A stretch of DNA of 64,000 bases from Agathobacter sp. (GTDB taxonomy: Bacteria; Bacillota; Clostridia; Lachnospirales; Lachnospiraceae): assembly GCA_022775045.1 (NCBI GenBank), contig JALFLB010000060.1, positions 81,455 to 145,454 of the forward strand, given 5' to 3'. Shown here piece by piece: positions 20,866-30,722 of this stretch. The notes below the pieces were generated by a model. It saw only the letters and a list, made by a program, of their open reading frames with translations, was not told where the DNA came from and ran no database searches. The position numbers were made by a program, and so were the translations under genes. The stretch's first letter is position 1. Each line of letters starts with the position of its first letter.

Positions 20866-22011
20866 TTGACTTTTACCAACTCCTCTTTTTTGATGTCCCT
20901 TTTGTTCAGCAACGTACTCTTCATTCTGCTGTACATTCTTTTTCGGAACACCAGATTTATGATTGACATTGGCTATCGGCTTCTTGCCCTCTTCCTTGTC
21001 ATCACGCTACTGCGATTTCTCCTTCCTTTCGAGATTGCCTGCAGCACCAATATTCTGCTTCCGGAAACTATATCGAGAATCATCATATTCTTAAAGACGC
21101 CGAATATTGTGCTTGGGAAGTGTACCCTGTCGGTCTGGCATCTGTTTCTTATTGTATGGCTGGTAGGGAGTGGTATCGCGTTCCTCCGGCTGCTTCTGTC
21201 CTACCATCGTTTCCACCAGATTGTCCGACGGCTGGGCACAGACATCTCAAGGGAAGATCCTTACCGGTCACTGCTGCAGCAGATCTGTCAGGAACACCAT
21301 AAAAGGTGCCGATTTCACATTGTGCAGTTGCCTGGGATTTCGTCCCCGATGGTCACCGGAATCCATAAACCCTACATTCTGTTTCCTGATAATCTGAATG
21401 CGGACAGGCAGGATCTGTACTATATTTTAAGCCACGAGGTCTCGCATATCTTCCATCATGATATGGTGACCAAGCTTTTGGCGCAACTTCTCTGCGTCAT
21501 CTACTGGTGGAACCCTTTTGCGGGACTGCTCAAAAAGCAGATTTCTACCATGCTTGAGTTACGGATTGATTTACAGCTTACGGCTTCACCTGATCCCCAG
21601 ACCCGGGTCAACTATCTGGAATGTCTGCTGCGGGCTGCAAAGTCAGAACAGCAGGCAGCAGAGCCGGCGATTTCTTTCTGCAATGCCAGTGAGTCGCTGC
21701 TTAAGCAGCGGTTCTCCGTGCTTATCAGTCACCGGGAAAAGAAAAGCCGCTGGAAACAGATTTCCTTTTCGCTTCTCTTCGTGGGACTGTATGCATTTTC
21801 CACTTTCTTCATTTTTGAGCCGCATTATATGTCTCCGGAAGAAGCAGAAGGGACATTTGTTCCAACCCCGGAAAATGCTTATCTTGTGGAAAAGAAAGAC
21901 GGCACCTATGATCTCTACTATGAAGATAGCTATATGTCAAATTTTTACACTATTGATGAAGGTTTCGTAGAGTTACCAGTTTATCAAAACCCAAAGAAGG
22001 ATTCAAAATGA
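20866..22011 (+). CDS. M56 family (BlaR1/MecR1-like) membrane metallopeptidase
   Basis: LSHEVSHIFHHDMVTKLLAQLLCVIYWWNPFAG (HExxH-type motif plus WWNP); N-terminal TMs; short extracellular C-terminal tail after the final TM. Confidence 0.88.
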   Translation: MTFTNSSFLMSLLFSNVLFILLYILFRNTRFMIDIGYRLLALFLVITLLRFLLPFEIACSTNILLPETISRIIIFLKTPNIVLGKCTLSVWHLFLIVWLVGSGIAFLRLLLSYHRFHQIVRRLGTDISREDPYRSLLQQICQEHHKRCRFHIVQLPGISSPMVTGIHKPYILFPDNLNADRQDLYYILSHEVSHIFHHDMVTKLLAQLLCVIYWWNPFAGLLKKQISTMLELRIDLQLTASPDPQTRVNYLECLLRAAKSEQQAAEPAISFCNASESLLKQRFSVLISHREKKSRWKQISFSLLFVGLYAFSTFFIFEPHYMSPEEAEGTFVPTPENAYLVEKKDGTYDLYYEDSYMSNFYTIDEGFVELPVYQNPKKDSK

Positions 22012-22262
22012 GAAACTATTTTAAAACATTATTTCCTTTTTTCTGTGCTATTGCACTGTTATTTCTACCATTGAACAATAAAATCTCAGCGGCAGATATT
22101 TCATATATTTCCACGGCACAAAGCTCTGCATCTGATTCCTCGATCACACCCCAATCGGATGACATCGGCTGGCGCTATAAAACCGTAAACGGCAAGCTTT
22201 ATAAGCGTCTTTATAACTACTCCACCAACCAGTGGATCGGCGACTGGATCTTAGTACCTTAA
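22008..22262 (+). CDS. Small secreted protein of unknown function (84 aa, Sec signal peptide)
   Basis: ATGA overlap with the M56 stop; MRNYFKTLFPFFCAIALLFLPLNNKISAADIS signal peptide; aromatic-rich mature part ending IGWRYKTVNGKLYKRLYNYSTNQWIGDWILVP. Confidence 0.75.
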   Translation: MRNYFKTLFPFFCAIALLFLPLNNKISAADISYISTAQSSASDSSITPQSDDIGWRYKTVNGKLYKRLYNYSTNQWIGDWILVP

Positions 22263-22292
22263 AAAAACGGTGCCGCACAACACGCGGCACCG
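22261..22292 (-). terminator. Terminator of the GH13 gene
   Basis: Minus strand CGGTGCCGC-GTGTTGT-GCGGCACCG followed by T7. Confidence 0.85.
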
Positions 22293-22310
22293 CCTGTTCC
22301 ATCCGAAACC

Positions 22311-24077
22311 TTAGGAGAGGGATTGGGTTCCGTCCGGACTGTATTCTGTTATGGCAATAACCATACCGGTCATTGCTTCTATCTGTTTTTCACGGTTTTC
22401 TACAGATCCGTCAATCTGTTTTTCGATGTCCTGCCAAAAGGAATCCCTGCAAGAAAATTCCGCATCTGAATTATTGAGGAGGACAAGCACCCGCTCTGTC
22501 TCATCTTCCCTCAAAAATACATAGATACCATCTTTGTCCCGACACCGGACACTCCGGTAGCTTCCTGTACAAAGCGCACTGTGACTTTTCCGAAGTGTAA
22601 TCCAATCCCGCAACTTAATCACAAGCGAATCCCCAGTCTCCCATGGCATTGCCCTGCGGTATTCCTGCTCCGTCACACCTTCAATACAGTATTCATCCCC
22701 ATAGAATATGGAAGGAATTCCATAAGCGGTCATAAGATAAAACAATGCCAGTTCCAAGCGTCTGCGGTCTCCGTGGCAGGCACTTAAGAAGCGCGGAATG
22801 TCGTGCGAATCCAGAAAATTCATCTGTGCCAGCGCCACTGGGGAAGGATAGCGGTAGATCATCCGGATCATCTGTGCATCAAACTCCGAAACCGACATGG
22901 TGCGCTCTGCAAAGAAATCCTTACACAGATAGGAAAAACGGTAATTCATTGTGGAATCAAACTGATCCCCCAGCAGCCAGCAGCCGGAATCCTCCCAGAT
23001 TTCGCCAATCAGAAACGCATCCGGCCGAACCTGCCGCACTGCACTGCGGAAATGCCTCCAAAAACCATGGTTGACCTCATTGGCCACATCCAGACGCCAG
23101 CCGTCAATGTCCGCCTCCTGAATCCAATAGGTGCCGACCCGAATCAGGTAATCCTCCACCTCCCTGTTTCCAGTGTTTAGTTTCGGCATCTCCTTGACAT
23201 AGGCAAATGCCTCATAGTTCGGCGGATCCTCATACCGGATTGGCTCCGGCATATCATAAAACCAGTTATAATACTTAGAATCCCGCCCCTTCTTAAGAAC
23301 ATCCCGGAAAGCGAAAAAATCCGGTCCACAATGATTGAACACACCGTCGAACAGAACGCGAATGCCCCGTCCATGACAATCCTGAACCAATTCTTTTACA
23401 TCCGCGAGAGTGCCAAAGCAGGGATCGATGGAAAAGTAGTCGATCGTATCATATTTGTGGTAGGAGTTTGCAGCAAACAGCGGATTCAAGTAAATGCAAT
23501 TGATTCCCAACTCCGACAGGTAATCGAGATTTTCCCGCACCCCCCGCAGGGTTCCCCCCAGCTTTGTTTCGCTCCGGCACTCTTCACCTGATGCATTTTT
23601 CACAGACGTACATCTTCCTTCCCCTGTAAGGCTGCGGTATCCCGATGCAAAACTGTCTGGAAAAATATGGTACATGACAAGATTTTTTGTCCACCTCGGC
23701 ACCGCCTGGATATCCTCCCTTCGAATGTACGGAAACTGAAAATATTCTGTGCGGCTGCAGACGATAGTGTCGCAAAATCCCCGTTCGCAGTAATAGATTT
23801 GCGTTTCTTCGTCATCCAGCAAAAAATAATAGCAAATCCTCCGATACCGGTCCTTTATCTTTGCCTCAAAATAATCATACAGATCATCACTTGCCACACG
23901 CTCCATCCTTATCTGCCACGTGCGTATCTCCGGCTTAGGATCTACCCGGTCTCCGTAATACACGTCACAAGTTTTCAAATCTCCCTTTGCAGCCCGCAGA
24001 CGGATGACCAGCGTACACTCATCCTCCGCATAGGCATACTGTGAGAGGGGAATATGTAAGATTGCCTCCTTTTTCAT
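22311..24077 (-). CDS. GH13 alpha-amylase family / neopullulanase-like alpha-glycosidase
   Basis: 588 aa; N-terminal beta-sandwich; GVFNHCG, DGWRLDVANEV, IGEIWED and NFLDSHDIPR motifs. Confidence 0.93.
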   Translation of the reverse strand: MKKEAILHIPLSQYAYAEDECTLVIRLRAAKGDLKTCDVYYGDRVDPKPEIRTWQIRMERVASDDLYDYFEAKIKDRYRRICYYFLLDDEETQIYYCERGFCDTIVCSRTEYFQFPYIRREDIQAVPRWTKNLVMYHIFPDSFASGYRSLTGEGRCTSVKNASGEECRSETKLGGTLRGVRENLDYLSELGINCIYLNPLFAANSYHKYDTIDYFSIDPCFGTLADVKELVQDCHGRGIRVLFDGVFNHCGPDFFAFRDVLKKGRDSKYYNWFYDMPEPIRYEDPPNYEAFAYVKEMPKLNTGNREVEDYLIRVGTYWIQEADIDGWRLDVANEVNHGFWRHFRSAVRQVRPDAFLIGEIWEDSGCWLLGDQFDSTMNYRFSYLCKDFFAERTMSVSEFDAQMIRMIYRYPSPVALAQMNFLDSHDIPRFLSACHGDRRRLELALFYLMTAYGIPSIFYGDEYCIEGVTEQEYRRAMPWETGDSLVIKLRDWITLRKSHSALCTGSYRSVRCRDKDGIYVFLREDETERVLVLLNNSDAEFSCRDSFWQDIEKQIDGSVENREKQIEAMTGMVIAITEYSPDGTQSLS

Positions 24078-24916
24078 CCCTTTACCGCTCCTCCTGTAAT
24101 GCCCTCAACATAGAACTTCTGCATAATGATAAACAACACGGAAATTGGTATGGCAACAATGATACCGCCCGCGCAGAAAACAGAAAAATAATTTCCCACC
24201 AGCGTCCGCTGCACCAGATTATACAATCCCATTGCCACTGTCCAGTCCTGGGGATTCTTGGAGCGGATCATCAGCTTCGCCATGACAAAATCCATCCACG
24301 GTGTCAGAAAGGAATTGATCACCGTATAAACAATAATCGGCTTCGAAAGCGGAATCACAATTTTCGTAAAGATTGTAAGCTGTGAAGCCCCCTCCAGCTT
24401 TGCGGACTCCCGCAATGACACCGGAATCGTATCAAAAAATCCTTTGCAGATCAGATAGCCAAGCCCCGAGCCTGCAGAATAAATCACAATGAGCCCCAGC
24501 ATGCTGTTGGTCAGTCCGATCAGCTTCATAACAAAATAGATAGCGATCATGGAAAGAACGCCCGGAAACATGCCCAGTATGATGGCAAAACTCATCAGGG
24601 GCTTTCTCGCCCGAAAACGCATGCAGCTCATGGCGTAAGCTACCATCAGAACAAACGATGTTGAGATGATGCAGCACGCAACTCCAATGATCATGGAATT
24701 TCGAAACCACGCCGGAAAATTTGCTACCGTGTCCGGTCTAAAAAATAGCTGAGCGTAATTGTCCAAAGACCATTTTTCAGGGAAAAAATGCATGGTATTG
24801 ATTCCCTTATAAGCACTTAGGGATGTCACCAAAAGCCACACGATCGGAATCAGCCAGATTGCAGAGAGAATCGTCAATAACACATGCTTCCAGATCACTT
24901 TCAGTTTTTTCTTCAT
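24074..24916 (-). CDS. Carbohydrate ABC transporter permease (MalG-like)
   Basis: EAA-type loop ESAKLEGASQLTIFTKIVIPLSKP; start set to ATG 24916. Confidence 0.92.
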   Translation of the reverse strand: MKKKLKVIWKHVLLTILSAIWLIPIVWLLVTSLSAYKGINTMHFFPEKWSLDNYAQLFFRPDTVANFPAWFRNSMIIGVACCIISTSFVLMVAYAMSCMRFRARKPLMSFAIILGMFPGVLSMIAIYFVMKLIGLTNSMLGLIVIYSAGSGLGYLICKGFFDTIPVSLRESAKLEGASQLTIFTKIVIPLSKPIIVYTVINSFLTPWMDFVMAKLMIRSKNPQDWTVAMGLYNLVQRTLVGNYFSVFCAGGIIVAIPISVLFIIMQKFYVEGITGGAVKG

Positions 24917-26319
24917 TATTGAAACTCCTCCTCCCGGTTTCCTGCAATCATTCTTGTAAAACCAACCAGTGTGAGAACCGCGCAGATGATAAATACACAA
25001 ATTCCGATGACCGAAGCCATCTTATAGTTGGAATAGTCGTTGGTCAGCGTAAAAAGCCATGTTACCAGAAGATCTACTTCCCTGGCATTGGAATTGGCAA
25101 AATTCATATTCGAAGTAACATAATCGCTGGTGAGAAGATAGATTACATTAAAATTGTTGATATTACCGATAATGGCAGTAATCAGGCTCGGTCCTGTCAC
25201 AAACAGCATATACGGCATCGTAATCTTCCAGAAAATCTGTCTCTCATTTGCACCGTCAATTTTTGCGCTCTCCAGTTGATCATTGGGAATATTCATCAGA
25301 ATCCCCGTGGCACTAAGCATCTGAAACGGTACCCCAACCCAGATGTTGATCATCACGATCATCACGTGTGCCCACCCCGGTTTTGACAAAAACGGAATAT
25401 AGGACAGTCCATGGCTCACAAGACCAATATTCTGCAAAAACTGTGTCAGCCCGATTCTGCTGCAGATTCCATTGACAATGCCGTAGTCACCAAACATTTT
25501 TCCAACCAGAAGCAGAGTAACAAACTGTGGAATTGCAATTGTAATGACAAACAAGGTTCTCCACAACTTTTTGCATCGAACTGTCCTGTCATTGATGAGC
25601 TTTGCCAGCAAAATTCCGCCAAAATAGGTTGTAAACGTTGCAAGCAGTGCCCAGACCAGGGTCCAGACAAGAACACGTACAAAAACATAACCGAAGGTAA
25701 CCGTTGTAGTTGTTGTAAAGAGCTGTTTGAAATTGTTCAGTCCGACCCACGTAAACAGATAGGTGGGCGGCTGGTGATTCAAATCATAATTGGTAAACGC
25801 AATGCAGATCATAAAAATGATCGGTATGATATTCACCAGAAGTACGCCAAGGCCAGGAAGTGTCAATAACGTAACATGGAATTTTCCGTTTACCAGCTCC
25901 TGGCAATCCTCTGTAAAGCGCGGAATGTGTTCTCCATTCTCCTTCATCATCTGAAGGCGGTACACCGCCTTCAGATTCGAAATATACAACAGAACAAATG
26001 CTGCAATTGTCAGAATTCCGATAATGCCAAACAGAAGAATCAACAGGGAATTATCGTAATCATTGACTGTCTTTGTCAACGTTGTCAGATCCAGCACTTC
26101 TTCCCTCTGCACAGTTCCCAATGTATTTAATTTTGTGATATACTGCCACGACACCTTCCCTGTAAAGAAAAAGAACCCAAGCTCTATCAGGCACATCAGA
26201 ATTCCTTTAACCACCTGACCGTGTCCCCAGTATCCCACGCCCATAACAAGCAGGGAAAATCTCGTCCAGATATCGCCGCATTTTATTGCAGTAAAAAAAT
26301 CTTTCCAATATTTTTTCAT
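24916..26319 (-). CDS. Carbohydrate ABC transporter permease (MalF-like)
   Basis: 467 aa; ESAKIDGANERQIFWKITMPYM loop; operon with the MalG- and MalE-like genes. Confidence 0.92.
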   Translation of the reverse strand: MKKYWKDFFTAIKCGDIWTRFSLLVMGVGYWGHGQVVKGILMCLIELGFFFFTGKVSWQYITKLNTLGTVQREEVLDLTTLTKTVNDYDNSLLILLFGIIGILTIAAFVLLYISNLKAVYRLQMMKENGEHIPRFTEDCQELVNGKFHVTLLTLPGLGVLLVNIIPIIFMICIAFTNYDLNHQPPTYLFTWVGLNNFKQLFTTTTTVTFGYVFVRVLVWTLVWALLATFTTYFGGILLAKLINDRTVRCKKLWRTLFVITIAIPQFVTLLLVGKMFGDYGIVNGICSRIGLTQFLQNIGLVSHGLSYIPFLSKPGWAHVMIVMINIWVGVPFQMLSATGILMNIPNDQLESAKIDGANERQIFWKITMPYMLFVTGPSLITAIIGNINNFNVIYLLTSDYVTSNMNFANSNAREVDLLVTWLFTLTNDYSNYKMASVIGICVFIICAVLTLVGFTRMIAGNREEEFQ

Positions 26320-26330
26320 ATTTCCAACAT

Positions 26331-27650
26331 CTATTCTGCCGTGATCGGCTGTGTAATTCCTTCAACTGCCTCGTCTAACAGTTTCTGCACATCCGTATAG
26401 TCACCGCTGACCAAGGACTCGCCCAACGCTGCTGCCGGATCCCAGTAATTGTTTCCAACACGCTGTAAATCCGCATACTGAGACTGCTCACTCAACGCCG
26501 CAAGAGCTGGAGCTGCTGCAATCTCCTCCGATGCTGCTGCATTGATATTGGAAGGTCCCTCACCCGTTGCAACGCCGATTGCTTTCTGGCTCTGCTCATT
26601 GGTAATATACTCTGCCAGCAGCATTGCCCAGCCTGTGTCCTTGGAATAAGAATTGACACCCACGAACTTGTATCCTGCAAAGGACCCCATCTGCACCTGC
26701 TCTCCATCGACGGTAAATGTCGGAAGCTTTGCTGCAGCATACCCATCCCCATATGCCTCCTTGAAACCACTGGTTGCCCAGGTTCCGTTGACATCTGCAA
26801 TCATCTCCCCGTTCAAGGCAAATGCCTGCGCATCCTCGTTAACGCAATCCACCATCGCCTTGCTCTTACAGATTTCCGTTACAGCAGTTGCTACATCCGC
26901 ACCGGTATATTTCGTATCCGTTGCATTCCAGTTGCAGGTATTGGAGCCGTCATCATTCCGGTACATTTCCAGATCTGCCCCTGAGAAAAATCCATACAGA
27001 TACCATGCGCCAGACACTTCCATTCCTACGGTCTTACCCTGTTTCTCCGCCGCTGCCAGCAGGTTATCCCACGATGAGACATCCTCTTCTGTCAGATAAT
27101 CTGAGTTATAAAATAAGAAATAGCCGTTGGAAGCGGTCAGTGGATACGCATACATTTTTCCGTTCACAGATGCCGCATCGACTGCCTCCTTGGAATTCGC
27201 CGTTGTAGGGTCGTAGGTAAAGGTGGCATCCACGCTCTGCAACGCCCCCGCATTTACCAAATCCAGCAGCTGGTCATCCGCAAACACGAACACATCTGCT
27301 GCATTCTCCACGTCTACCAGTACATCATCTTTGCAGTTTGCTTCCGACTCTGCACCGATGGTAATATCAAATTCCACATCCGGATACTGCTGCTCAAACT
27401 CATCCACCAGCTGCTTCATCACTGTCTGATACTGCTCTGTCTCAGCACACCAGAGTGTCAGCTCCACCGGTCCGTCTGTGCCCGCGATTAGATTTGCTAC
27501 TGCATCGTCTGACTTTGTTTCGGCCGCGTGACTATCGTCTGTTTTCTGCGTATCATTTGCCGCTTCTTGTGTGTTCCCGCATCCTACGGTTAAGGATGCT
27601 ACCATTCCTGCTACCAGCAGTACTGCTATCATTTTTTTCTTCATACCCAT
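26331..27650 (-). CDS. Extracellular maltose/maltodextrin-type solute-binding lipoprotein
   Basis: Lipobox VASLTVGCGN; VELTLWCAETEQYQTVMKQLVDEFEQQYPDVEF pattern of SBP family 1. Confidence 0.92.
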   Translation of the reverse strand: MGMKKKMIAVLLVAGMVASLTVGCGNTQEAANDTQKTDDSHAAETKSDDAVANLIAGTDGPVELTLWCAETEQYQTVMKQLVDEFEQQYPDVEFDITIGAESEANCKDDVLVDVENAADVFVFADDQLLDLVNAGALQSVDATFTYDPTTANSKEAVDAASVNGKMYAYPLTASNGYFLFYNSDYLTEEDVSSWDNLLAAAEKQGKTVGMEVSGAWYLYGFFSGADLEMYRNDDGSNTCNWNATDTKYTGADVATAVTEICKSKAMVDCVNEDAQAFALNGEMIADVNGTWATSGFKEAYGDGYAAAKLPTFTVDGEQVQMGSFAGYKFVGVNSYSKDTGWAMLLAEYITNEQSQKAIGVATGEGPSNINAAASEEIAAAPALAALSEQSQYADLQRVGNNYWDPAAALGESLVSGDYTDVQKLLDEAVEGITQPITAE

Positions 27651-27834
27651 TACCTCCCAGGAAACTGTTTTCCCAAACTTATTATTTCTTATGTAGGTTT
27701 TCTTGTCTCTACACTTGTATTTTATTGATATATTCCTTTATTTTCAACGAATTTCAAATTTTTGCAATTGACTTTGTCAGGAAACCGCTATACTATATTT
27801 TCAAATTTAGATATTTTTTAGGGAGGAAAATACT

Positions 27835-28860
27835 ATGCCGATCACCATATCCGACGTTGCCGCCGAAGCGGGTGTATCCAAATCCACTGTATCGAAAGTT
27901 TTGAACCACTGGAGCACCATCTCCCCTGAGACGGCAGCCCGCGTGAACGCCGCCATCGAAAAACTGCACTACATCCCCAACTCTCGCGCAGTCTCCTTTG
28001 CCCGGCAGGCGACACAGAACATTGTCTATCTGACCAACCTGGGCAAAGGCTCCGCCTACCAGAATCCCCATATGTTTGATATTATGGCCGGTGTACACCA
28101 CGAGCTCACCTCACAGAATTACACTCTCACGCTGGTAGACACCTCCGAGGAAACATACCCTGGCGAGCGTGCGATCCAGGAGATCAAAAGACGTTCCGCG
28201 GATGGTCTGATCATTCACGGTTCCGCAGTCAATGAAGAGCTTGCACAACACATTATTAATGAGAACGTCCCTCACATTATCATCGGGCATCCGGATTTTG
28301 AAAACCGCCTCTGCTGGATCGATACCGACCATGCCCTTGCCGGAGAATACGCTGCCGCCCATATGATCGACTGCGGCTGCCTAGATGTCCTCTTTATTGC
28401 CGGTCGGAAAAGCGACACCCTCTCCAACCAGCGCCTGAAAGGTTTTTTAAAAGGTATGCTGGATCACCGGAACCATATTCCCCGCAGCCGCATCGGCTAT
28501 ACCAACGCCACCCGCCTTGGAGCTTACGAGACCACCCTTCACCTGTTGCGGGATTCTTCTGATTCCTACCCCCAGGCAATTGTCTGTGAAAACAGTACAC
28601 TGGCTCTCGGCGTCACTAAAGCCCTCTCGGAGCTGTCCCTTACTGTGCCAGACGATATTGAGCTGATTACCTTTGATCTCTACCCCTACTCCGGTGTAAT
28701 TGACCCACAGCCGACAGCGATTGATATCAACGTCTACGACATGGGAGCTCAGGCAGGCAGCATGATAATCCGCAAGCTTCAGAACCCCGATTTGCTCATT
28801 CAAAGCTTTATGACGCTGCCGGTTCTCATTCAGGGAAAAAGCACAATTCCAAATCCTTAG
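27835..28860 (+). CDS. LacI family transcriptional regulator
   Basis: ITISDVAAEAGVSKSTVSKVLN HTH; divergent from the malE-like gene. Confidence 0.94.
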   Translation: MPITISDVAAEAGVSKSTVSKVLNHWSTISPETAARVNAAIEKLHYIPNSRAVSFARQATQNIVYLTNLGKGSAYQNPHMFDIMAGVHHELTSQNYTLTLVDTSEETYPGERAIQEIKRRSADGLIIHGSAVNEELAQHIINENVPHIIIGHPDFENRLCWIDTDHALAGEYAAAHMIDCGCLDVLFIAGRKSDTLSNQRLKGFLKGMLDHRNHIPRSRIGYTNATRLGAYETTLHLLRDSSDSYPQAIVCENSTLALGVTKALSELSLTVPDDIELITFDLYPYSGVIDPQPTAIDINVYDMGAQAGSMIIRKLQNPDLLIQSFMTLPVLIQGKSTIPNP

Positions 28861-28894
28861 TTGACCATCCGTTTGCTTATGCTATAATAACCTT

Positions 28895-29890
28895 ATGCCA
28901 AAATCAACAAATCAAAAACAAAAATTATTATATATCGAAGATTTTCTGCGCCATCACACAGATGAGACGCACAGTGTCACCGTACCGGAAATCATTGATT
29001 ATCTTGCATCCAACGGAATCAAAGCCGAACGCAAAAGCATTTACAACGATATCCAGACGCTCTGTGATTTTGGACTGGACATTGTGCACGGCGTCGGACC
29101 GGGGAACGGTTATCGTCTGGCAGAACGGGAATTTGAGCTACCGGAGGTTAAGTTGCTCGTTGATCTTGTGCAGTCCTCCAAATTTATCACGGCGAAAAAG
29201 TCAAGAGAGCTGATCCGTAAGCTGGAGGGGCTTGTCAGCGAAAATGATGCCCGCAAGCTGCAGCGTCAGGTAATCGTAACCGACCGGAACAAGACGGCAA
29301 ACGAAAAAATTTATTACAGCGTGGATGTAATCTACTCTGCGATCGCAGAAAATAAACAGATTCGTTTTCACTATTTCGACTGGGATGTACACAAACAGAT
29401 GAAGCTTCGCAAGGACGGTGCCTTCTATGAGGTAAGTCCATGGCTTCTCACCTGGGATGATGAGAATTATTATCTGGTTGCCTACGACAGTGACGCCGGA
29501 TTAATGAAGCACTACCGTGTGGACAAGATGCTTGATATCGGACTCACCGGCAACAATCGCGATGGACGAGAGACCTTTGAACAGATCAATGTTGCTGCCT
29601 ATGCAAAGAAAACCTTTGGGATGTTCGCCGGTGAAGAAAAAACCGTCCAGCTTCTGTGTGACAATTCCATGACGGGCGTTATCATCGACCGCTTCGGGAG
29701 CGATGTTGCGCTGCGTCCCTATGACGAGACACATGTCCTTGCCCGTGCCGATATTGCGGTCAGCCCGCAGTTTTTTGGCTGGCTGGCCGGGCTGTCTGAC
29801 AAAGTGCAGATTTTCTCCCCGGAATCGGTCGCTCATGACTATCAGAGATATCTGCAAGATATATTAAGTTCCTATCGAAAGGAGATCTGA
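28895..29890 (+). CDS. WYL-domain HTH transcriptional regulator
   Basis: N-terminal HTH_11-like (TVPEIIDYLASNGIKAERKSIYNDIQTL) and WYL region (AIAENKQIRFHYFDWD...VSPWLLTWDDENYYLVAYD). Confidence 0.9.
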   Translation: MPKSTNQKQKLLYIEDFLRHHTDETHSVTVPEIIDYLASNGIKAERKSIYNDIQTLCDFGLDIVHGVGPGNGYRLAEREFELPEVKLLVDLVQSSKFITAKKSRELIRKLEGLVSENDARKLQRQVIVTDRNKTANEKIYYSVDVIYSAIAENKQIRFHYFDWDVHKQMKLRKDGAFYEVSPWLLTWDDENYYLVAYDSDAGLMKHYRVDKMLDIGLTGNNRDGRETFEQINVAAYAKKTFGMFAGEEKTVQLLCDNSMTGVIIDRFGSDVALRPYDETHVLARADIAVSPQFFGWLAGLSDKVQIFSPESVAHDYQRYLQDILSSYRKEI

Positions 29891-29892
29891 CC

Positions 29893-30069
29893 ATGAACTT
29901 ACCCAAAGATCCCATCATGCTGCTGAGTTTTGTCAACACTCAGCTGCGTGACAATTACCCGAATCTTTCCGAGCTTGCCGCCGCCTATCTGACCGACCCG
30001 GAAACAATTATCAATCAACTTGCTGTCGTCAGCTATCATTACGACGAAAAAACAAACCAATTCATTTAA
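29893..30069 (+). CDS. Small conserved protein, DUF4250-like (58 aa)
   Basis: Below the ORF-track length cut-off; my translation: MNLPKDPIMLLSFVNTQLRDNYPNLSELAAAYLTDPETIINQLAVVSYHYDEKTNQFI*. Confidence 0.8.
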   Translation: MNLPKDPIMLLSFVNTQLRDNYPNLSELAAAYLTDPETIINQLAVVSYHYDEKTNQFI

Positions 30070-30085
30070 TACAAGCGAGGTATTT

Positions 30086-30496
30086 ATGGATACATCAGAA
30101 AATGAAATTACAAAAGAAGTATTTGACACTTTTTTTCACGAGAGCTACTGCCCTCTGGAATATCAACAGATCAAAAATGATTTTGAAGAGGCAGCTTCTG
30201 CCGGTTCCGATTTATTTACAGATGACTGTGATATTACGCAGTTGACACGAAAGAATTTCATTCTATATATGACAAGCGAGGCCTACTGCACATTTGAAGG
30301 GATCATCGAGGAGGCTTTCGAATCACTGAATCCTGAGATTGTAGATGCAGTCATGGATCTGAGCATGACCACCCCGAACGCAGACGAGATTACTGCCCAA
30401 TACTGGAGCACCTGCGAAGAACTCCTCCATCGGTTTCTGCTTCGCCTGTATGACGAAAATCTCTCCAAACAGATTACCGCCTGGTTGGAAGACTAG
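30086..30496 (+). CDS. Hypothetical acidic protein
   Basis: ATG 30086 with GCGAGG RBS; MDTSENEITKEVFDTFFHESY...; no family recognised with certainty. Confidence 0.65.
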   Translation: MDTSENEITKEVFDTFFHESYCPLEYQQIKNDFEEAASAGSDLFTDDCDITQLTRKNFILYMTSEAYCTFEGIIEEAFESLNPEIVDAVMDLSMTTPNADEITAQYWSTCEELLHRFLLRLYDENLSKQITAWLED

Positions 30497-30509
30497 AAAG
30501 GATTCTAAT

Positions 30510-30686
30510 ATGACAACAAACTGTGACTTCTGTGCTTACAATGAATACGATGAAGAGGACGAAGCCTACTACTGCTCCGTCAATATGGACGAGGACGATA
30601 TGGCACGGTTCATGCAAAGCAGTTACCGTGAATGTCCCTATTACCGTTCCGGCGATGAATATAAAATTGTAAGACACCAAATGTAA
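30510..30686 (+). CDS. Small Cys-containing protein, DUF6472-like
   Basis: MTTNCDFCAYNEYDEEDEAYYCSVNMDEDDMARFMQSSYRECPYYRSGDEYKIVRHQM; CxxC-like cysteine pattern. Confidence 0.75.
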   Translation: MTTNCDFCAYNEYDEEDEAYYCSVNMDEDDMARFMQSSYRECPYYRSGDEYKIVRHQM

Positions 30687-30716
30687 AAAGCTGCCGAAAG
30701 GCAGCTTTTTACATTT
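30679..30716. terminator. Bidirectional terminator that includes the stop codon of the upstream gene
   Basis: 17-bp perfect stem AAATGTAAAAAGCTGCC-GAAA-GGCAGCTTTTTACATTT. Confidence 0.92.
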
Positions 30717-30722
30717 GCTTCA

